In this document: one piece after another, positions 47,701 through 59,816 of the stretch
How positions within the stretch are numbered: position 1 is the first letter of the stretch
Layout of the letters: each line of letters starts with the position of its first letter
Position numbers and translations under genes: made by a program
The notes under the pieces: generated by a model
Database searches by the model: none
The model's input: only the letters and a program-made list of their open reading frames with translations
Told to the model about the DNA's origin: nothing
Assembly: GCF_963576615.1 (NCBI RefSeq)
Contig: NC_088717.1
Coordinates: 19,206,108-19,270,107 of the forward strand
From: Watersipora subatra
Taxonomy: Eukaryota > Bryozoa > Gymnolaemata > Cheilostomatida > Watersiporidae
Reading direction: 5' to 3'
DNA length: 64,000 nt

Positions 47701-50700
47701 TCAGATTAAAATTGGCAAAACTTGATCGCTGTTGAAATGCTCAGGAGAAAAGACATCTTTTTTAGCGTTTTAACCAAGATCAAGTTTTCCGATTTTCTTC
47801 GAAGGTTTGCTCACTTTTCCTAGCTTTCGGAGGGCCATCGCTAAGCGGATGTTTGGCAAAATTTGATTTTTGCAAACCTTTAAAACGGCCGTTAACAAAA
47901 ATATTTTGCTGATGATGGTAATAACGACGTCTAAGAACTACTAAAAGTTGAGGTTTATCTCTCTGGCTTGGAATAAAGTGATATTCTAAAGCGATAATAA
48001 CTGTCGCAGTAGCCGTTGGGCAAAAAATTGTTCGAGTTAATCAAGTTCAGGGCGAGTTATCTAAAGCAATTTATCATTCCGTGGGAACGGACCAAACAAA
48101 TCCGTTCGAGTTAACCATGTGTTCGAGCTATTCGAGGGTGATAACTATCGGGTTATATTATTTTTTATTATTCGATAACGATACATTAGTTTCGGATGTT
48201 TCGATAGGCTAGAAATAGGCAACATATTCATATCGAGAAAGACAACTATCGCAATCAACTATCGTGCAACCCTAATTGAGACCACTAAAATTTGAGTCAA
48301 GAGTCGTTAATTCACTCTACCTAATTTGCCTTGATTTGTAAACATCATTGGCACCTCTTATACCCAGATCTTCCATTGTTATATTAAATAACTGAATGTA
48401 CACCAAATTTGCCAGACCATCTGTTTACTAAGAATATTTTTGTATTACAGGGCAAAAGTGAAAGGAAGCTCTCCTTGGCCTGCTAAGGTTTGTTCCTTTT
48501 CATATACAGTAGACGCTCCTATAACGTAAACTTATAAACCTAAATTCCACATTAATGTGAATAATTTATGTTAAGCTTTTGCTTTTTACTGCGTAAAAAA
48601 GTCCATATAACATAATGTCAAATCGGGAAAGTTCTCAAATTTTATTTGTATAACGAGCGTATTTTAGTTCGCCTTAAAATTACTGCTTCCTCTCTTGACG
48701 CGCGTAGGAGAGAAAACGACATATTGGGTAATGTCTACTATATAGACTAGCACCATGGCTGTCTAGTTCGCTGTGAGAGATTGTCACCTGTGTCGATAAA
48801 TCACAGAGAATAAATAGCTGCACAATTATTCAAAAATACTTGAAGGTGTTCGATTGGTGGAGGTGTTAGAGTGTCGGTCTACCAAGCTGAATGTCACAAG
48901 TTCAAGTTTTATTGAAAGCTATTTTTTATCCTAACCTCTAACCCTGACAACAGACTGACTGATACTGCCCTTATTATGGTAAAGATATATTTTTGTTTTA
49001 CTTTATTTTAGACTTAATTTTGCATAGATTTTACTTTAGAGAAAAATGAAAAAATCGATTTAAATTAACTTTGAAGATATGTGTTTTCCTTAAAGGTTGA
49101 CTTGCAACAAAATTCACCTTACAGTTATTTGGTATCAAAAGATTCACCACGTGAAACTGAGTGAACGGGATCTGAAAAAAGAGGAAAGTTGTCAATACAA
49201 ACCGATAATACCACAGTTACTGTCCAGTTATTAAATTAAAAAGTTAAGTTTAGTTCTTTTCCTATTGGAAGGGCCAGAAAGGGTGAGTTTAGGAAGATCT
49301 GGGACTGAATTAGGTTATTTACATCTATTTTACTTTCCGTACAACATAAAATCCCTGTAACATAAATGTTCCCGAAATGGATTATTTTCGTTGTAACAGT
49401 GTCTACTTTACCAGACTATGATAATATAATTGAGACTATATCATAGTCATTAAATACCTTAAACATATTGAATGAACAACTTTTTTTCAAATTAAACCAC
49501 GCCTCAAGGCTTAGCTATGTCAAGGATGACATAGCGCCTAGCTGACTAGTCATTGCTGATAGAATTTAATTTGAGGTGCTCTATATTCTTTACTGGTATA
49601 AGGCAAGGCTTGATTTTCATGCATCTAGCGTGTCTGGGGCTCATTGTTTTCATATGAATGTTGTGAAAGGATATGATAGTTTACAAAAACATGGCAACAC
49701 AACCATGAAGATTCATTTGCCAGTTTCTGACTAAAATCAACTTATTTAAATGCGTTCAGCTTGGCTGGAATAGCTAATTGAGTTGTTATCGTGGTTACTG
49801 TGACAGGAGGTGACAACTCTTACAACTTTTGACTATGTAATGGTTGATGTAGCAGTTTTGTAACTAGTTGCGTAATTTTAAATTGGTTGTTAGCATGTAT
49901 TTAGCAAATGTACAGTTATAAGGTAGACATTCTACAGTTTCATAATTGTGATGCTTCTCACAATTAAGAAACTGTGCCGCTCACATGCTTCTCACTTGCC
50001 GCTATATTTGTATGCTCATTTGCAGATATTTTTCTGTAAGGTTTGGTAGGTCTTGTTTGTGGAAGCTATATATTACACAAAAAGCAATCATAGAAACTAA
50101 GTCATAAATTTGCATTACTTAACCAATAATGTGTTGTTTTATACTTGATACAATCTAATTAATATGTATTATTCAAGTGCAAACAATGCATTTAGTGACC
50201 TGGGTATTTTGGCAACATTATGTCAACGCTTTTGATAGTATTAAGATTAGTTGTAGCAGGTGTGACTGATTGGCACATAGTAAATTATTAGTGAAAGGGT
50301 CTCTTTATTAGTACTAATGGAGGAATAATGGATAAAATTAATCTGTTTAATGTAAAAGGTGCAAGAGAAAATGTAGTGTCCAACGTTTTATACAACTGGT
50401 AATAGGCTGTACAGTCACTTCAAATGACCAAATTTTGTTTGCACAAGATAATTATGCATGTTGCTTATGCATTGCATGGAGACGTGGTAGGGAGATGACT
50501 CTTGTTCTATCAGCTAAGTGTTAAAGGTTGACTTGCAACAAAATTCACATTACAGTTATTTGATATGAAAAGATTCACCATGTCTTACTCTGTTGTGATG
50601 TAGGTGCAAAATATGTGGAAAGGTGATTACAAGCTCTTAAAAGCTCAAAAACGAACAGAAAATCGCAGCCACAGTCGAGACCGCCGTAGTTTGGATTCTC

Positions 50701-53700
50701 TTTCCAAAACGGCTCAAATGGGATGTAGTTGTGAGAGATGGTTTCTGTTTACACTTTCATGCAACCTTATTCGTCGAAATATTTTCACAAATATACTTCA
50801 CGCATTCAATAAAACTATGTCTATTGTTCTTACGCGTCTGTTTTATCGTCATCGTAATGCTGTCACTTTTAACAGTGATATCTTATAACTTACCGTAAAA
50901 ATTCGTTTAATTTTTTAGCTTTCGCTTGACGGAGTACATATCATTGTCTGATAATCATGACGAGCCTGTTGGTCGCTTGTGATAATCGAAAAGTGCTGCA
51001 GAAATTATTTGCGAAGTATTGGGTCACATGATTAGATTACGACTTGCCAATTAGACCAAACCGAAACAAAACTGTAAAGTATTAGCATCTATATTTGATA
51101 ACGGGGTCTTCTGTAAAACCCGAAGAGTTTGTCATAAACTAGTGCTACGATAAGTTTTATATTGAGCTTTTTATTGGCCTTTCAATTCACGTGAGAACAT
51201 CACGTGACAAGACGATAACCACATTTCATGGCTACGTCATCGAAATAAAAAGATTCCAATCTACGACGGCTTTTCGTTTTTGAGCTTTTAAGAGCTTGTA
51301 ATCACATTTCCACATATTTGGCACCTACAACACAACAGAGTAAGGCATGGTGAATATTTTGATACCAAAGAACTGTAATGTGAATTTTATTGCAACTCAA
51401 CCTTTAAGGTTAAATAAATGGGAATATCTGAATTATTCTGTTTGAAAGAACACATTTTCTTGTATCTATAAATTCAACATTCTTTGTGTTCTTTTATTTT
51501 GAATAAGTTATGTTCAGAATTAGGAATCTTGACTAAAATAGTTGGTAATAGTATAATTAAGGAAGTAGTGCCTACAAAACATTAACTTAAGAGAAACTAT
51601 CTCTGATTATGTGAGGTGAAAAGTATGTTACATTATTGTTAACTATCTAACTTCACCTTTGGCAGGTGTATTGTCATTACCCATATACTCAATAAAAACA
51701 AAAGATGCATTCGAATCATCATGGCTGTGTAGTTAGTACAAAAACATACTTCTGATGTGTGTTTACCAACCTGTTCATCAATTTCAATGATGCCCAAGTT
51801 TGCTACTGCAATCTTATAGAACCTATTCTCGGCTTAAAAATTGCTGTGTTATGATATAAAATTGAACCATGTCTAACATGTGAAACAAGTTTTGCGACTG
51901 TAGTCATATATATCCCAAGTCCTCATTTGTACTAATGTGTGTATGTGCAATGGTTCCGATGTCTACAGAATGAATTCCATTTTTGTCTTGCAATTTCGTT
52001 ACTGTGTTTTTACTTTTGTAGAGTGTTGATCCTACGATAAAGCGCCCAGTGAAAAAGGGAAACTGGCATTTCGTACGATTTTACGGTTCCAATGATCAGT
52101 AAGTTGACCTTCTATTGTCTTCTCTATGTTCTAAGATTCGTCATATCTGCTAACTCAGAGTCCCTATTCCCTTCGTACATATGCTCAGGCTACCTAGTTC
52201 CTTTGTGCAGTAGCCTGTCTTGACAAACTGTTGTTTTTACGGAGTTGTCCCTCCATCGAGCAGGCGAGCAACACAACAGCTTGTCACAAGATGTACTGCA
52301 GCTGATGCATCAGCTGCACTTATAGGGAGTTGTTCTCTTCCGTCTATGCGGCTTGGTTGCGATGTTATGTCGGTCGCTCCATTGGTAATCAAAACGAATT
52401 TCGCGCAAAAATTTATGTAGAAAAAAATAAGCTTACAATGTTTAACCGGCGACCAGTCTCTGCGGCAAACTTTAGTAGAACTTGAGAACTTAGGCAACAA
52501 CAGCGACTAAACATGTCGTTTTTTGTGCGCTCTGTCAGTTTTATTTCTATTTTTGTATCAGTCAGTTTTATTTGTCCTTATCGATTTTATTTTCATTTTA
52601 TTTTATTCTTAAGTTCTACTAAAGTTTACAACAGAGACTGGTCTTTGGTTAAACGTTGTTGTCTAATTTTTTTCTACATAACATTTTGCGCGAAATCCGT
52701 TATGATTACCAATGGAGCGACCGCCATAACATCGCAGCTAAGCCGCATATACGGAAGAGAACAACTCCCTTTCAGTGCAGCTGATGCATCAGGTGCAGTA
52801 CGTCTTGTGACAAGCTGTTGTGTTGCTCGCCCGCTCGACGGGGGGACAACTCCACAAAAACAGCAGTTTGTCAAGACAGGCTATTTGTACAGATACTCTC
52901 ACTACCTTGTTCCTCTTTACAGATTGCTTTGAATACTTGGATTAGTGGTATATTTTTATCGGCATTAAAACATGTCCATTTAGTGCCTATATGTGTTCTT
53001 GCTTCCTTCAGTGCTTGTATATGTTACTATTTCCTTCTGGACTTAAATATTTTCTTCTATCCTCTAGTGCGTGGGTCGACTATGACACACATATCTGGCC
53101 ATACAAAGAGTTCAGAATGCGTTATGGCGCACGAGACAAAGCACCACAACTGTTCAGGGAAGGAGTTGAGGAAGCTGATGATGAGTACACCAAGCTAAGC
53201 CCGGTATCATCTATACATTCACTTTATTTTCCAATTAGCCTGTTGAAAATCATTTTTAAACCATTCGGTATGTTGAACATTTGAGCGAGCGCCAAATCAG
53301 AAATGAATTAGACATTTAGAAAAAAAGTGCAATATTGTAAATATCTAAGTGTATAATCATGAATACGTATACCTGTGTTTGTAGCGAGTTATGTACAACA
53401 AATTAAACATTGCATTTACTGTATATACTCATATATAAGTCGAGTTTCTGACGATTTTAAGGTAAAGTTTTTCAAGTCGACTTATACATGAATAATGTTT
53501 ATGGACATGTTGCTGCCTAGTCGAATAGAATGCGAATATGAAAAGAGAATCCCATTATTATACACGCAATATGCATATCACGGTATAAAGCCTTAACAGG
53601 CACTTCTAATAATGGTGCTTCATCATATAAATGTCAAAGCTACGTTACAGAGTCACCGATATCAAATATTAATGAAAATACGGTATATAGGCCTTATTAC

Positions 53701-56700
53701 CAATAAACAAGTTTACAATGGCACTTTCAATCAGAACATGGCAGCCGTCATGCTGTAGTACCACTGACTGGTTTTAGATTTAACAAGTAATATATTTAAT
53801 AAAAATATTAAGCAAAATTTTACAATATATTTGGAAAACCGTTAACGAAGTTTTGCAACTGTAAATTGCAAATGAAGTCTAATGCACATACATTTATAAA
53901 TAGATCTTGCTCTATAAATATTCGGGATTGGTTCGTTTACCAGGCACAGTCGATTCAGATTTAATATAATTATTCCAGAATATTCTGCAATAATAATAAT
54001 AGCAATAACTTAAATAATGCAATTTTTGTTTTCAAATTACTTATCAACTTATGAGATCAACATATACATAAATATATATGGTAATTGCCATTAATAAATC
54101 CTTAAAATTATCTAGCTGACAGGGAAATGATGCTTCGCATATCTACAAATATAGCTATTACCTATTGTTGGTTTCTGTAGGTAATACAGCCATTTTTAAC
54201 CTATGATCAATAGCAATAACCTTCATGCCATTATGATTATTTACTGGTTGTTTGAGGCGGTTTTACTAACGTTCTAACGCTTATTATAACCATTACGTTA
54301 AAATCTGCCTGCTCTGTTCGAATGCTTATTATGAACATTACGTTGTGTGACCGTCGATTTTTAAAATCTGCCTGTTCTGTAATTTTTCGGTAAATTAATT
54401 GCCTCTATAAAAAAGATTGCTTTTTCTTAAAATTAAGCTTTAGATGATTATTACTAATCAAGAACGATACTAAATTAGCTAAATCTTGGCAATCATTGAC
54501 TTTTCATTAGCTATCATGGTTTTCATTTGTTTATCGTGCGTAGATGTTGGAAGAGGTCAATTTTATTACCGGTACTTGCATTTTACAGCAATTAATAGCA
54601 ATTGACAGCTCCTAGCAATTAACAGCTCTCTTGAAACTATATACACATGTAGCAACAATGTAAACTTATTATTATCCAACAATGAAATATGTATTTATGT
54701 TTATTTGTAAAATTCGCTATTAAAACCGATGATAGTATTGTATAGGTAATGAAGCCGTCGGTGTGAAGACTAATATTTAACATGATGCAATTCATCAGTA
54801 GGAATTAGGAGGATGTCTTCAGCGAAATTGCTCTTCATATTACTGAGTTTTGTGGCTGGAGAGCGTATCGTTATATAGACTAGGACCCTGGCAGTTTTGT
54901 GTGCTGCGAGAGTCTGTATCTTTAATCGTTATATAGACTAGTAGGACCCTGGCAGTTTTGTGTGCTGTGAGAGTCTGTATCGTTATATAGGCTAGTAGGA
55001 CCCTGGCAGTTTTGTGTGCTGTGAGAGTGTATCGTTATATATACTAGTAGGACGCTGGCAGTTTTGTGTGCTGTGAGAGTCTGTATCGTTATATAGGCTA
55101 GGACCTTGGCAGTTTTGTGTGCTGTGGGAGTCTGTATCGTTATATAGACTAGTAGGACCCTGGCAGTTTTGTGTGCTGCGAGAGAGCTTCTTGTGTGCCG
55201 GTAAAGCCTTGGCACTAACAATTTGCACAGTTAATCTGAGATGTTGCAAGGTGTTTGACTGGTGCAGGTGTTAGCGTGTTAGTCCACCAGGCTGAATACG
55301 GCGAGTTTGAATCTCATACAATGAAACCTTTTTTCCCAAACACCAACCATAGACTTGGACAGACGGACACGGCTTTTATTGTAGTAAAAATTGACAGATT
55401 TCAGTTGTGTGTATTTAAGTAAAAAAAAACTAAAAATTAAAAATTTGGCAAATACATTGCAGACAAATTTTTGTACAGTTAGAGCAGATTGCATTTAGTA
55501 AAATTTCATATATTCTAGTTGATTGATATGCTAAAATCAAGCTATTTTTATTTAAAATATACTAATAAGCTTATATGACATGCTTGATAATCTATTCTGG
55601 TTGTTTATTGCTAATGATTTACAATATCAGCTGTTTTTTTTTGTTATTGATATTTCTATAGTACTAACCAGTTCTTTGCTTTTTGTTCTTTAAATTACAG
55701 CTAGTACACTTGTAGTCAGCTAGTACGCTAGTAGTCAGCTAGTACGCTTGTAGTCAGTTAGTACACTAGTAGTCAGCTAGTACACTAATAGTCAGTTAGT
55801 ACACTAGTAGTCAGTACACTGGTAGTCAGTTAGTACGCTAATAGTCAGTTAGTACGCTAGTAGTCAGTTAGTACACTAGTAGTCAGTTAGTACGTTAGTA
55901 GTCAACTAGTACACTAATAGTTAGTTAATACACTAGTAGTCAGTTAGTACACTAATAGTCAGCTAGTACACTAATAGTCAGTTAGTACACTAGTAGTCAG
56001 TACACTAGTAGTCAGTTAGTACACTAATAGTCAGCTAGTACACTAATAGCCAGTTAGTACACTAGTAGTTAGTACACTAGTAGTCAGTTAGTACACTAGT
56101 AGTCAGTTAGTACGCTAATAGTCAGTTAGTACATTAGTAGTCAGTTAGTACACTAGTAGTCAGTACACTAGTAGTCAGTTAGTACACTAGTAGTCAGTTA
56201 GTACACTAGTAGTCAGCTAGTACACTAATAGTCAGTTAGTATACTAGTAGTCAGCTAGTACGCTAATAGTCAGTTAGTACGCTAATAGTCAGTTAGTACA
56301 CTAATAGTCAGCTAGTACACTTGCGAGTCCCATGCACTGTAAGAGGTTGTCATGAGTAATCTCTATATGGAGAGTTCCCTCGTATGAGTGGTGTATTGGT
56401 GGCTCACTTGCCTTTGAATATGAAACTTGAGTTCAACCCCTGAGTGAGGCAATTCTTATTTTTAACGCTCTTAGCGTGGCTTCGGACAGATTCTGCTCTT
56501 ATTATAGTAAAGGTTACGTTAACTACCCTGCAGGATGAAAATATTCGGCGGATTTATTAATTTGCGATTCCGCGAAGTTTATTCCGCGAATTATTAAATT
56601 CCACAAATAATTAGTTCTATTTTTAAACACAAGAGAGAATAACTATTGCCTCAAATTGAAAACTAGCCGCTAGGCAGAAATAGTAAACGTATCTGAGTTC

Positions 56701-59700
56701 CAAATTTTTTTAAATCATTGCTGGGACTTTGAGTTAACCCCATTGCCAATGCATCACACTTCTTTACAAAATTATTCAAGGTTGTCACAAGTTATTCGGC
56801 ATGGCATCATCTTCGCAAAAATCTCTTACCTTTTTTTACATTAAAATCGACTCCATCAAACTCTAATACCGAAGTTGATGACGATAATGATTCCGATCTG
56901 GACATTATGGTGTGTATTTGATTTGCAGTGCAGATGTTTTCCATAATTAACTGCGTTAGTTCATTCTCTTGTTTAAAAACTGATCACTTTCATTCAATAC
57001 TTAAGCTGTTGATACTTAGCTTGATTGACTCGGAGTTTTCAGCTAAATAGAAACCTAAACACGTGGTGTACGCATGTGAAGGATTAACTCTATTGCTAGC
57101 TGCAATAGAGTTAACCCTTAATAGAGAGTGATGTGTTCATCCGCAAATAAAATAGTCCGCGAATATGCATGAAAAAGGCAATTTGTGCAAAACCTAACTC
57201 CACGAATATTTTCATCCTGTAGGTTAAGTTTTTATAGCTGACTGATAAGAATGGTCACGATACAACAGGCGATTTCCAAGGCAAATAAGATATCGTTTAT
57301 GACAGTTTAATACTTTGAATGTCGCTGTTTCAATTCGTCGAAAGAGCAAATGTTCATTGTTTGTTGCATTTCTATGCATCAAATGATGTTACAAAAGATT
57401 AATCTTCGAAGCATGTAGGTGTAGTGATCGTGTTGAAGTCACAGATGTATAATGAGGAGATTTTGCTCTGTTGTGTTTGAAGATAGACGACTATGTTGAT
57501 AGTATATTTGAAGTAGTCAGTCTTTCAGAATCTTACTTGAAACTGTTTATGTACAGGAAGACTTGCCGGCTAAAGATCATGATTTGATACCTGAGACAGA
57601 TCATAAGCCTAAATCTAAGGTTCAGCCACCAGTTAAAAGTCAAGATACTTCCAAGACTTTGTCAGCAGCATCTAAAAACACAGCAGCTGTCAAGAGTTCT
57701 GCCACAGTCACTACTCCTGCTGGCAAATTAGCAAAACCTTTAGTTTCTGCCAAAACCACAAATCGGACAGAAGACGTCAAGCCAGTTCGAGCAACAGCAT
57801 CAATAACTACAATTGGCAAAAGGGTATATTCGCTAACTTTAACATCTTGTCGAGTAGGAAGGTTAAGTCGAGAGTATATAGTATATATGTAGTGTTGCTG
57901 TACGTGTTGAGTATAAAATGTCGCGTTCTCAAGACTTGTTCGCTTATGTGATCTCTTCTGATTATTTGCTTTTTAATTTCCTTCTCTTCAGCAGGTAGGC
58001 AGAATAGTAAATACACAAAAGAGAAAAGTAGCGACAGATGATAGCGACTCGGAGCCATTGAGCAAAATTGTAAAGAGTCCGGTTGCTGTCTCTAATGCTA
58101 ATGGTCTAGAAACTTCTCCAGACAAAACCAATCGTCTCTCCACCACTCAGGCACGGTACATGAAGGATGCATCCCCTAGACGTACGCAGGTGAAGGTAGG
58201 TAATGTGCTACGTACCATTCGGTACATAAGCGAAATAAAATTCACATCGCATGTGCATTCTTGTGTTAACTGTTGTCCGCGTGGTATTGCCCTATAGGCC
58301 AAGGTCTTTGAGTTCGAGGACACAGACACCCTGATGAATACTCTCTCTAACAAGAGAAATATCCGTCCTATAGGCTGCAAGATTGGATTTATAGGCCTTG
58401 GGATTATGGGTCTCGGCATGGTGCGCAACCTCGTTAAATTTGGACATAAGGTGTGCATATGGAACAAGACTCCATCCAAGGTAAATGACTTGATGGTGTG
58501 TGGTCAGTATATCGCATTCCATCTTCGTACGGGTACTTATGCCCTGCAATATTTTGTGATAATATTTTAACAATATTTTACTCGTCATAAAAGGACTATT
58601 TGATAAGGCTGCTCGGTGGCAAGGCTAAGCGAGCACCCTAAGGCGCTATATTGTTGCTAACTTGATATGCAGTTAAAACTGATGTGCCATTGGGTAAACC
58701 ATAAGTTGAGTCGTTTCAGATAACCGGTGCTGGGGAGTCATGGTCACCAGGCTACTAGACCGCTTGCTCAGGAATGCCATCTATTTTTTCTTAATCATTT
58801 CGATACATACTTCAACTATAAACAACCACCTTCTGGGTTTTGTCAATCATATTTCCCTTTTACTTTCAAGCGACAATGCTCATCCATTTGCTGCCCTTAT
58901 TTTCAATATCGTATCAGTAGTTATTTTTGGTATTATTAGGATGAGGCTAATAACGTGCCAAGCTTGTCTAGACTAATGTACTTTCTGCCTCATTTATATT
59001 GACAATGTTAGGACTAAGTTAAAGTCATCTATCAAGTATATCACTGGCTCTAATCAGTGGAGGCCATTGCTTAGCCCACCTTAGTATCTTGTAACCTTAA
59101 TGCGATGCTAATCAAACATGTCTCTTCTCTCCGAGTCTGCATGCAGACTGTTTGGTGTACTCCTGCTGTAGTGTGAGGAGTTGAAAAGGGAACTGAGCGC
59201 AGTGCAGGTATGTGACACTCCTGCTCATGTTGTCTCACTCTCCGACATAACATTCGCCTGCGTAGCTGACCCATTCGCCGTTAAAGAGGTGAGCTCTTCC
59301 TTGTCTCGTATTTGCTTTTCAGCAACTTTGTCTTGCACGAGTCTAATGCTACATAATAATAGGTCCCACCGTTGAATCAGCAAAACAACATTCTACTCGC
59401 AGGTGCTCTTCTGTCAGAATGGTGTTCTTGAGAGTATCAGACCTGGCAAGGCTTTCGTCGACATGTCAACTGTAGACCTTGAGACAGTCAATGACTCCGA
59501 ACATGTTAGTAAATACACTCTACCATTTTCTACATCCTCTTACTGTAACTTACTCCCCACTCCATTCTACTTCCTACTCTTTACCGTCATGTTTTTGTTA
59601 CCCGCGCATTGCTATCAAGCCTTATTGTCTCCGTTCTTCATGTTGTGCTGCAGCAAATAACTAAAAAAGGTGGAGACTATCTAGAAGCGAGAATCTCTGG

Positions 59701-59816
59701 AAGCAAATCTGATGCTGCCAATGGCTCTCTACTCTTTTTGACAGCAGGAAACAAAAAGTTGTATGACCGGTGCGCTTCTTGCTTCCAGGCCATGGGTCGG
59801 CAGAGCTATTTTCTCG
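44761..59816 (+). CDS. GLYR1: GLYR1 / N-PAC nucleosome-binding PWWP-dehydrogenase protein, exons 1-10, 3' part outside window
   Basis: Exons: 44761-44795, 48451-48487, 52022-52098, 53068-53203, 57557-57823, 57995-58195, 58298-58480, 59172-59288, 59403-59504, 59654-59816; 1318 nt, 439 aa and a split Gly codon. GLYR1 (N-PAC) is a nuclear protein that binds nucleosomes and partners the H3K4 demethylase LSD2 in Pol II gene bodies. Visible order: PWWP domain (FGKIVWAKVKGSSPWPAK, then WHFVRFYGSNDHAWV and WPY); a Ser/Thr/Lys-rich linker with KRK clusters (about 96-250); a beta-hydroxyacid-dehydrogenase-like Rossmann domain with IGFIGLGIMG (GLGxMG, 284-289), WNKTPSK, SDITFACVADP, VDMSTVD and CFQAMGRQSYFLG. 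The human protein continues with an EVGNAAKMM helix, where the catalytic lysine is replaced; no such exon was found by 64000. No vertebrate-type AT-hook (RGRPPK) is seen. The last donor, CTCG|GTTGGT, is inferred. Confidence 0.93.
45552..45896. mobile_element. Small hAT-like MITE in GLYR1 intron 1, with 8-bp target duplication
   Basis: The ends CATACCTGCCAACTCTCACG and the reverse complement of the right end CAGACCTGCCAACCTTGGAG are inverted repeats, flanked by ACACTAGT at 45544-45551 and 45897-45904 (a preceding G is shared if the duplication is counted as 9 bp). The body repeats ACTCACGCAATTGCCCC twice. Length is 345 bp. The 115-aa open frame at 45602-45949 is within it and not a gene. Confidence 0.85.
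47322..48275. mobile_element. Candidate degraded DNA transposon with CGATAG-rich ends in GLYR1 intron 1
   Basis: The left side contains CCACCGATAGCGATAGTATC and CCGATAGTTATCGCGTG. The right side, read in reverse, contains AGGGTTGCACGATAGTTGA and TTGCGATAGTTGTC. A second set of TTCAAGTTATCAGAGCG / TTCGAGTTAACCATGTG motifs inside suggests nested insertions. Limits and class are uncertain. Confidence 0.35.
48507..49408 (+). mobile_element. Family A non-autonomous DNA transposon, copy 4 (tRNA-like module at about 48826-48985)
   Basis: The left end CAGTAGACGCTCCTATAACG starts 20 bp after the GLYR1 exon 2 donor. The right end CGTTGTAACAGTGTCTACTT is an imperfect inverted repeat of the left. The internal module has GGTGGAGGTGTTAGAGTGTC, GGTCTACCAAGC and AGTTCAAGTTT (box-B-like), followed by a tail with CCCTTATTATGGTAAAG. 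A family B end fragment (49090-49152) is inserted in it. Confidence 0.75.
49090..49152 (+). mobile_element. Family B terminal fragment nested in family A copy 4
   Basis: TTAAAGGTTGACTTGCAACA followed by AAATTCACCTTACAGTTATT and CAAAAGATTCACCA matches the left end of the elements at 50521 and 62416. Only about 60 bp are present, so this is a broken copy or a solo end. Confidence 0.8.
50521..51407. mobile_element. Family B MITE copy 1: TTAA-flanked, about 135-bp inverted repeats, GLYR1 intron 2
   Basis: Both flanks are TTAA (50521-50524 and 51404-51407). The ends AGGTTGACTTGCAAC and AGGTTGAGTTGCAAT (reverse of the right) extend as inverted repeats for about 135 bp, to GAGCTCAAAAACG-type sequence. 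TTAA duplication is typical of piggyBac-like elements. A 94-aa open frame at 50604-50888 is also partly present in copy 2, but no transposase motif is seen. Length is 887 bp with the TTAAs. Confidence 0.88.
52211..52883. mobile_element. Long foldback element, about 272-bp arms, 9-bp target duplication, GLYR1 intron 3
   Basis: The left arm 52211-52482 and right arm 52610-52883 are near-complementary over their whole length (ends TAGCCTGTCTTGACAAACTG), with a loop of about 127 bp. Flanks are TTTGTGCAG (52202-52210) and TTTGTACAG (52884-52892), a 9-bp duplication with one change, which suggests a Mutator-like element. The paired open frames on opposite strands (52220-52420, 52674-52874) are the two arms. 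The two arms differ by scattered substitutions only. Confidence 0.88.
54867..55191 (+). repeat. 54-bp minisatellite, about 6 units, in GLYR1 intron 4
   Basis: The unit ATCGTTATATAGACTAGTAG continues with GACCCTGGCAGTTTTGTGTG and CTGTGAGAGTCTGT. Units are 49-60 bp, with small deletions of TAG. The segment is related to the region just 5' of the tRNA-like module in family A copy 4 (ATATAGACTAGCACCATGGC), and a module itself follows at 55243, so the array grew from a transposon fragment. Confidence 0.85.
55243..55392 (+). repeat. tRNA-like SINE module beside the 54-bp minisatellite
   Basis: GGTGCAGGTGTTAGCGTGTT, GTCCACCAGGCTGAATACG and a box-B-like GAGTTTGAATCTC give the best preserved tRNA-like part in the window. 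The tail is GACGGACACGGCTTTTATTG then TAGTAAAAATT. It corresponds to the module within family A elements. Confidence 0.7.
55700..56331 (+). repeat. 19-bp tandem repeat, about 33 units, in GLYR1 intron 4
   Basis: The unit is AGTCAGTTAGTACACTAGT, with C/T in CAG(C/T)TAG, C/T at AC(A/G)CT and G/A in TA(G/A)TAGTC. Some units are shortened to about 15 bp (AGTCAGTACACTAGT). The array is degenerate compared with the 41-bp array in ZFAND2. It is followed directly by a SINE at 56374. Confidence 0.9.
56374..56513 (+). repeat. tRNA-derived SINE in GLYR1 intron 4
   Basis: The tRNA-like part GGTGTATTGGTGGCTCACTT and box-B-like GAGTTCAACCCC are followed by CGTGGCTTCGGACAGATTC and the shared tail TGCTCTTATTATAGTAAAG. 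Same tail as the copies at 16595 and 25853. Confidence 0.7.
56519..57227. mobile_element. TTAA-flanked non-autonomous element with CAGGATGAAAATATTCG ends, GLYR1 intron 4
   Basis: TTAA is present at 56519-56522 and 57224-57227. The ends CCTGCAGGATGAAAATATTC and the reverse of the right end CCTACAGGATGAAAATATTC are inverted repeats, followed inward by GCGGA/CGCGAA-type sequence. Inside, at about 56801-56910, an ATG opens a Ser- and Asp-rich frame (MASSSQKSLTFFY...; then, in another frame, EVDDDNDSDLDI) ending at a donor-like GTGTGT. This could be a frameshifted relic of a transposase N-terminus. Length is about 709 bp. Confidence 0.75.

Noticed and set aside
50604-50888. 94-aa frame inside the family B element, also partly open in the second copy
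   Set aside because: The similarity between copies is expected from recent transposition and no transposase or other domain is visible. It is kept only as part of the mobile element.
52220-52932. Mirror-image open frames on both strands
   Set aside because: They are the two arms of the foldback element at 52211-52883, not genes.
54922-55249. 99-aa and 85-aa minus-strand frames with repeated HSTQNCQGPTSLYND
   Set aside because: They are translations of the 54-bp minisatellite.
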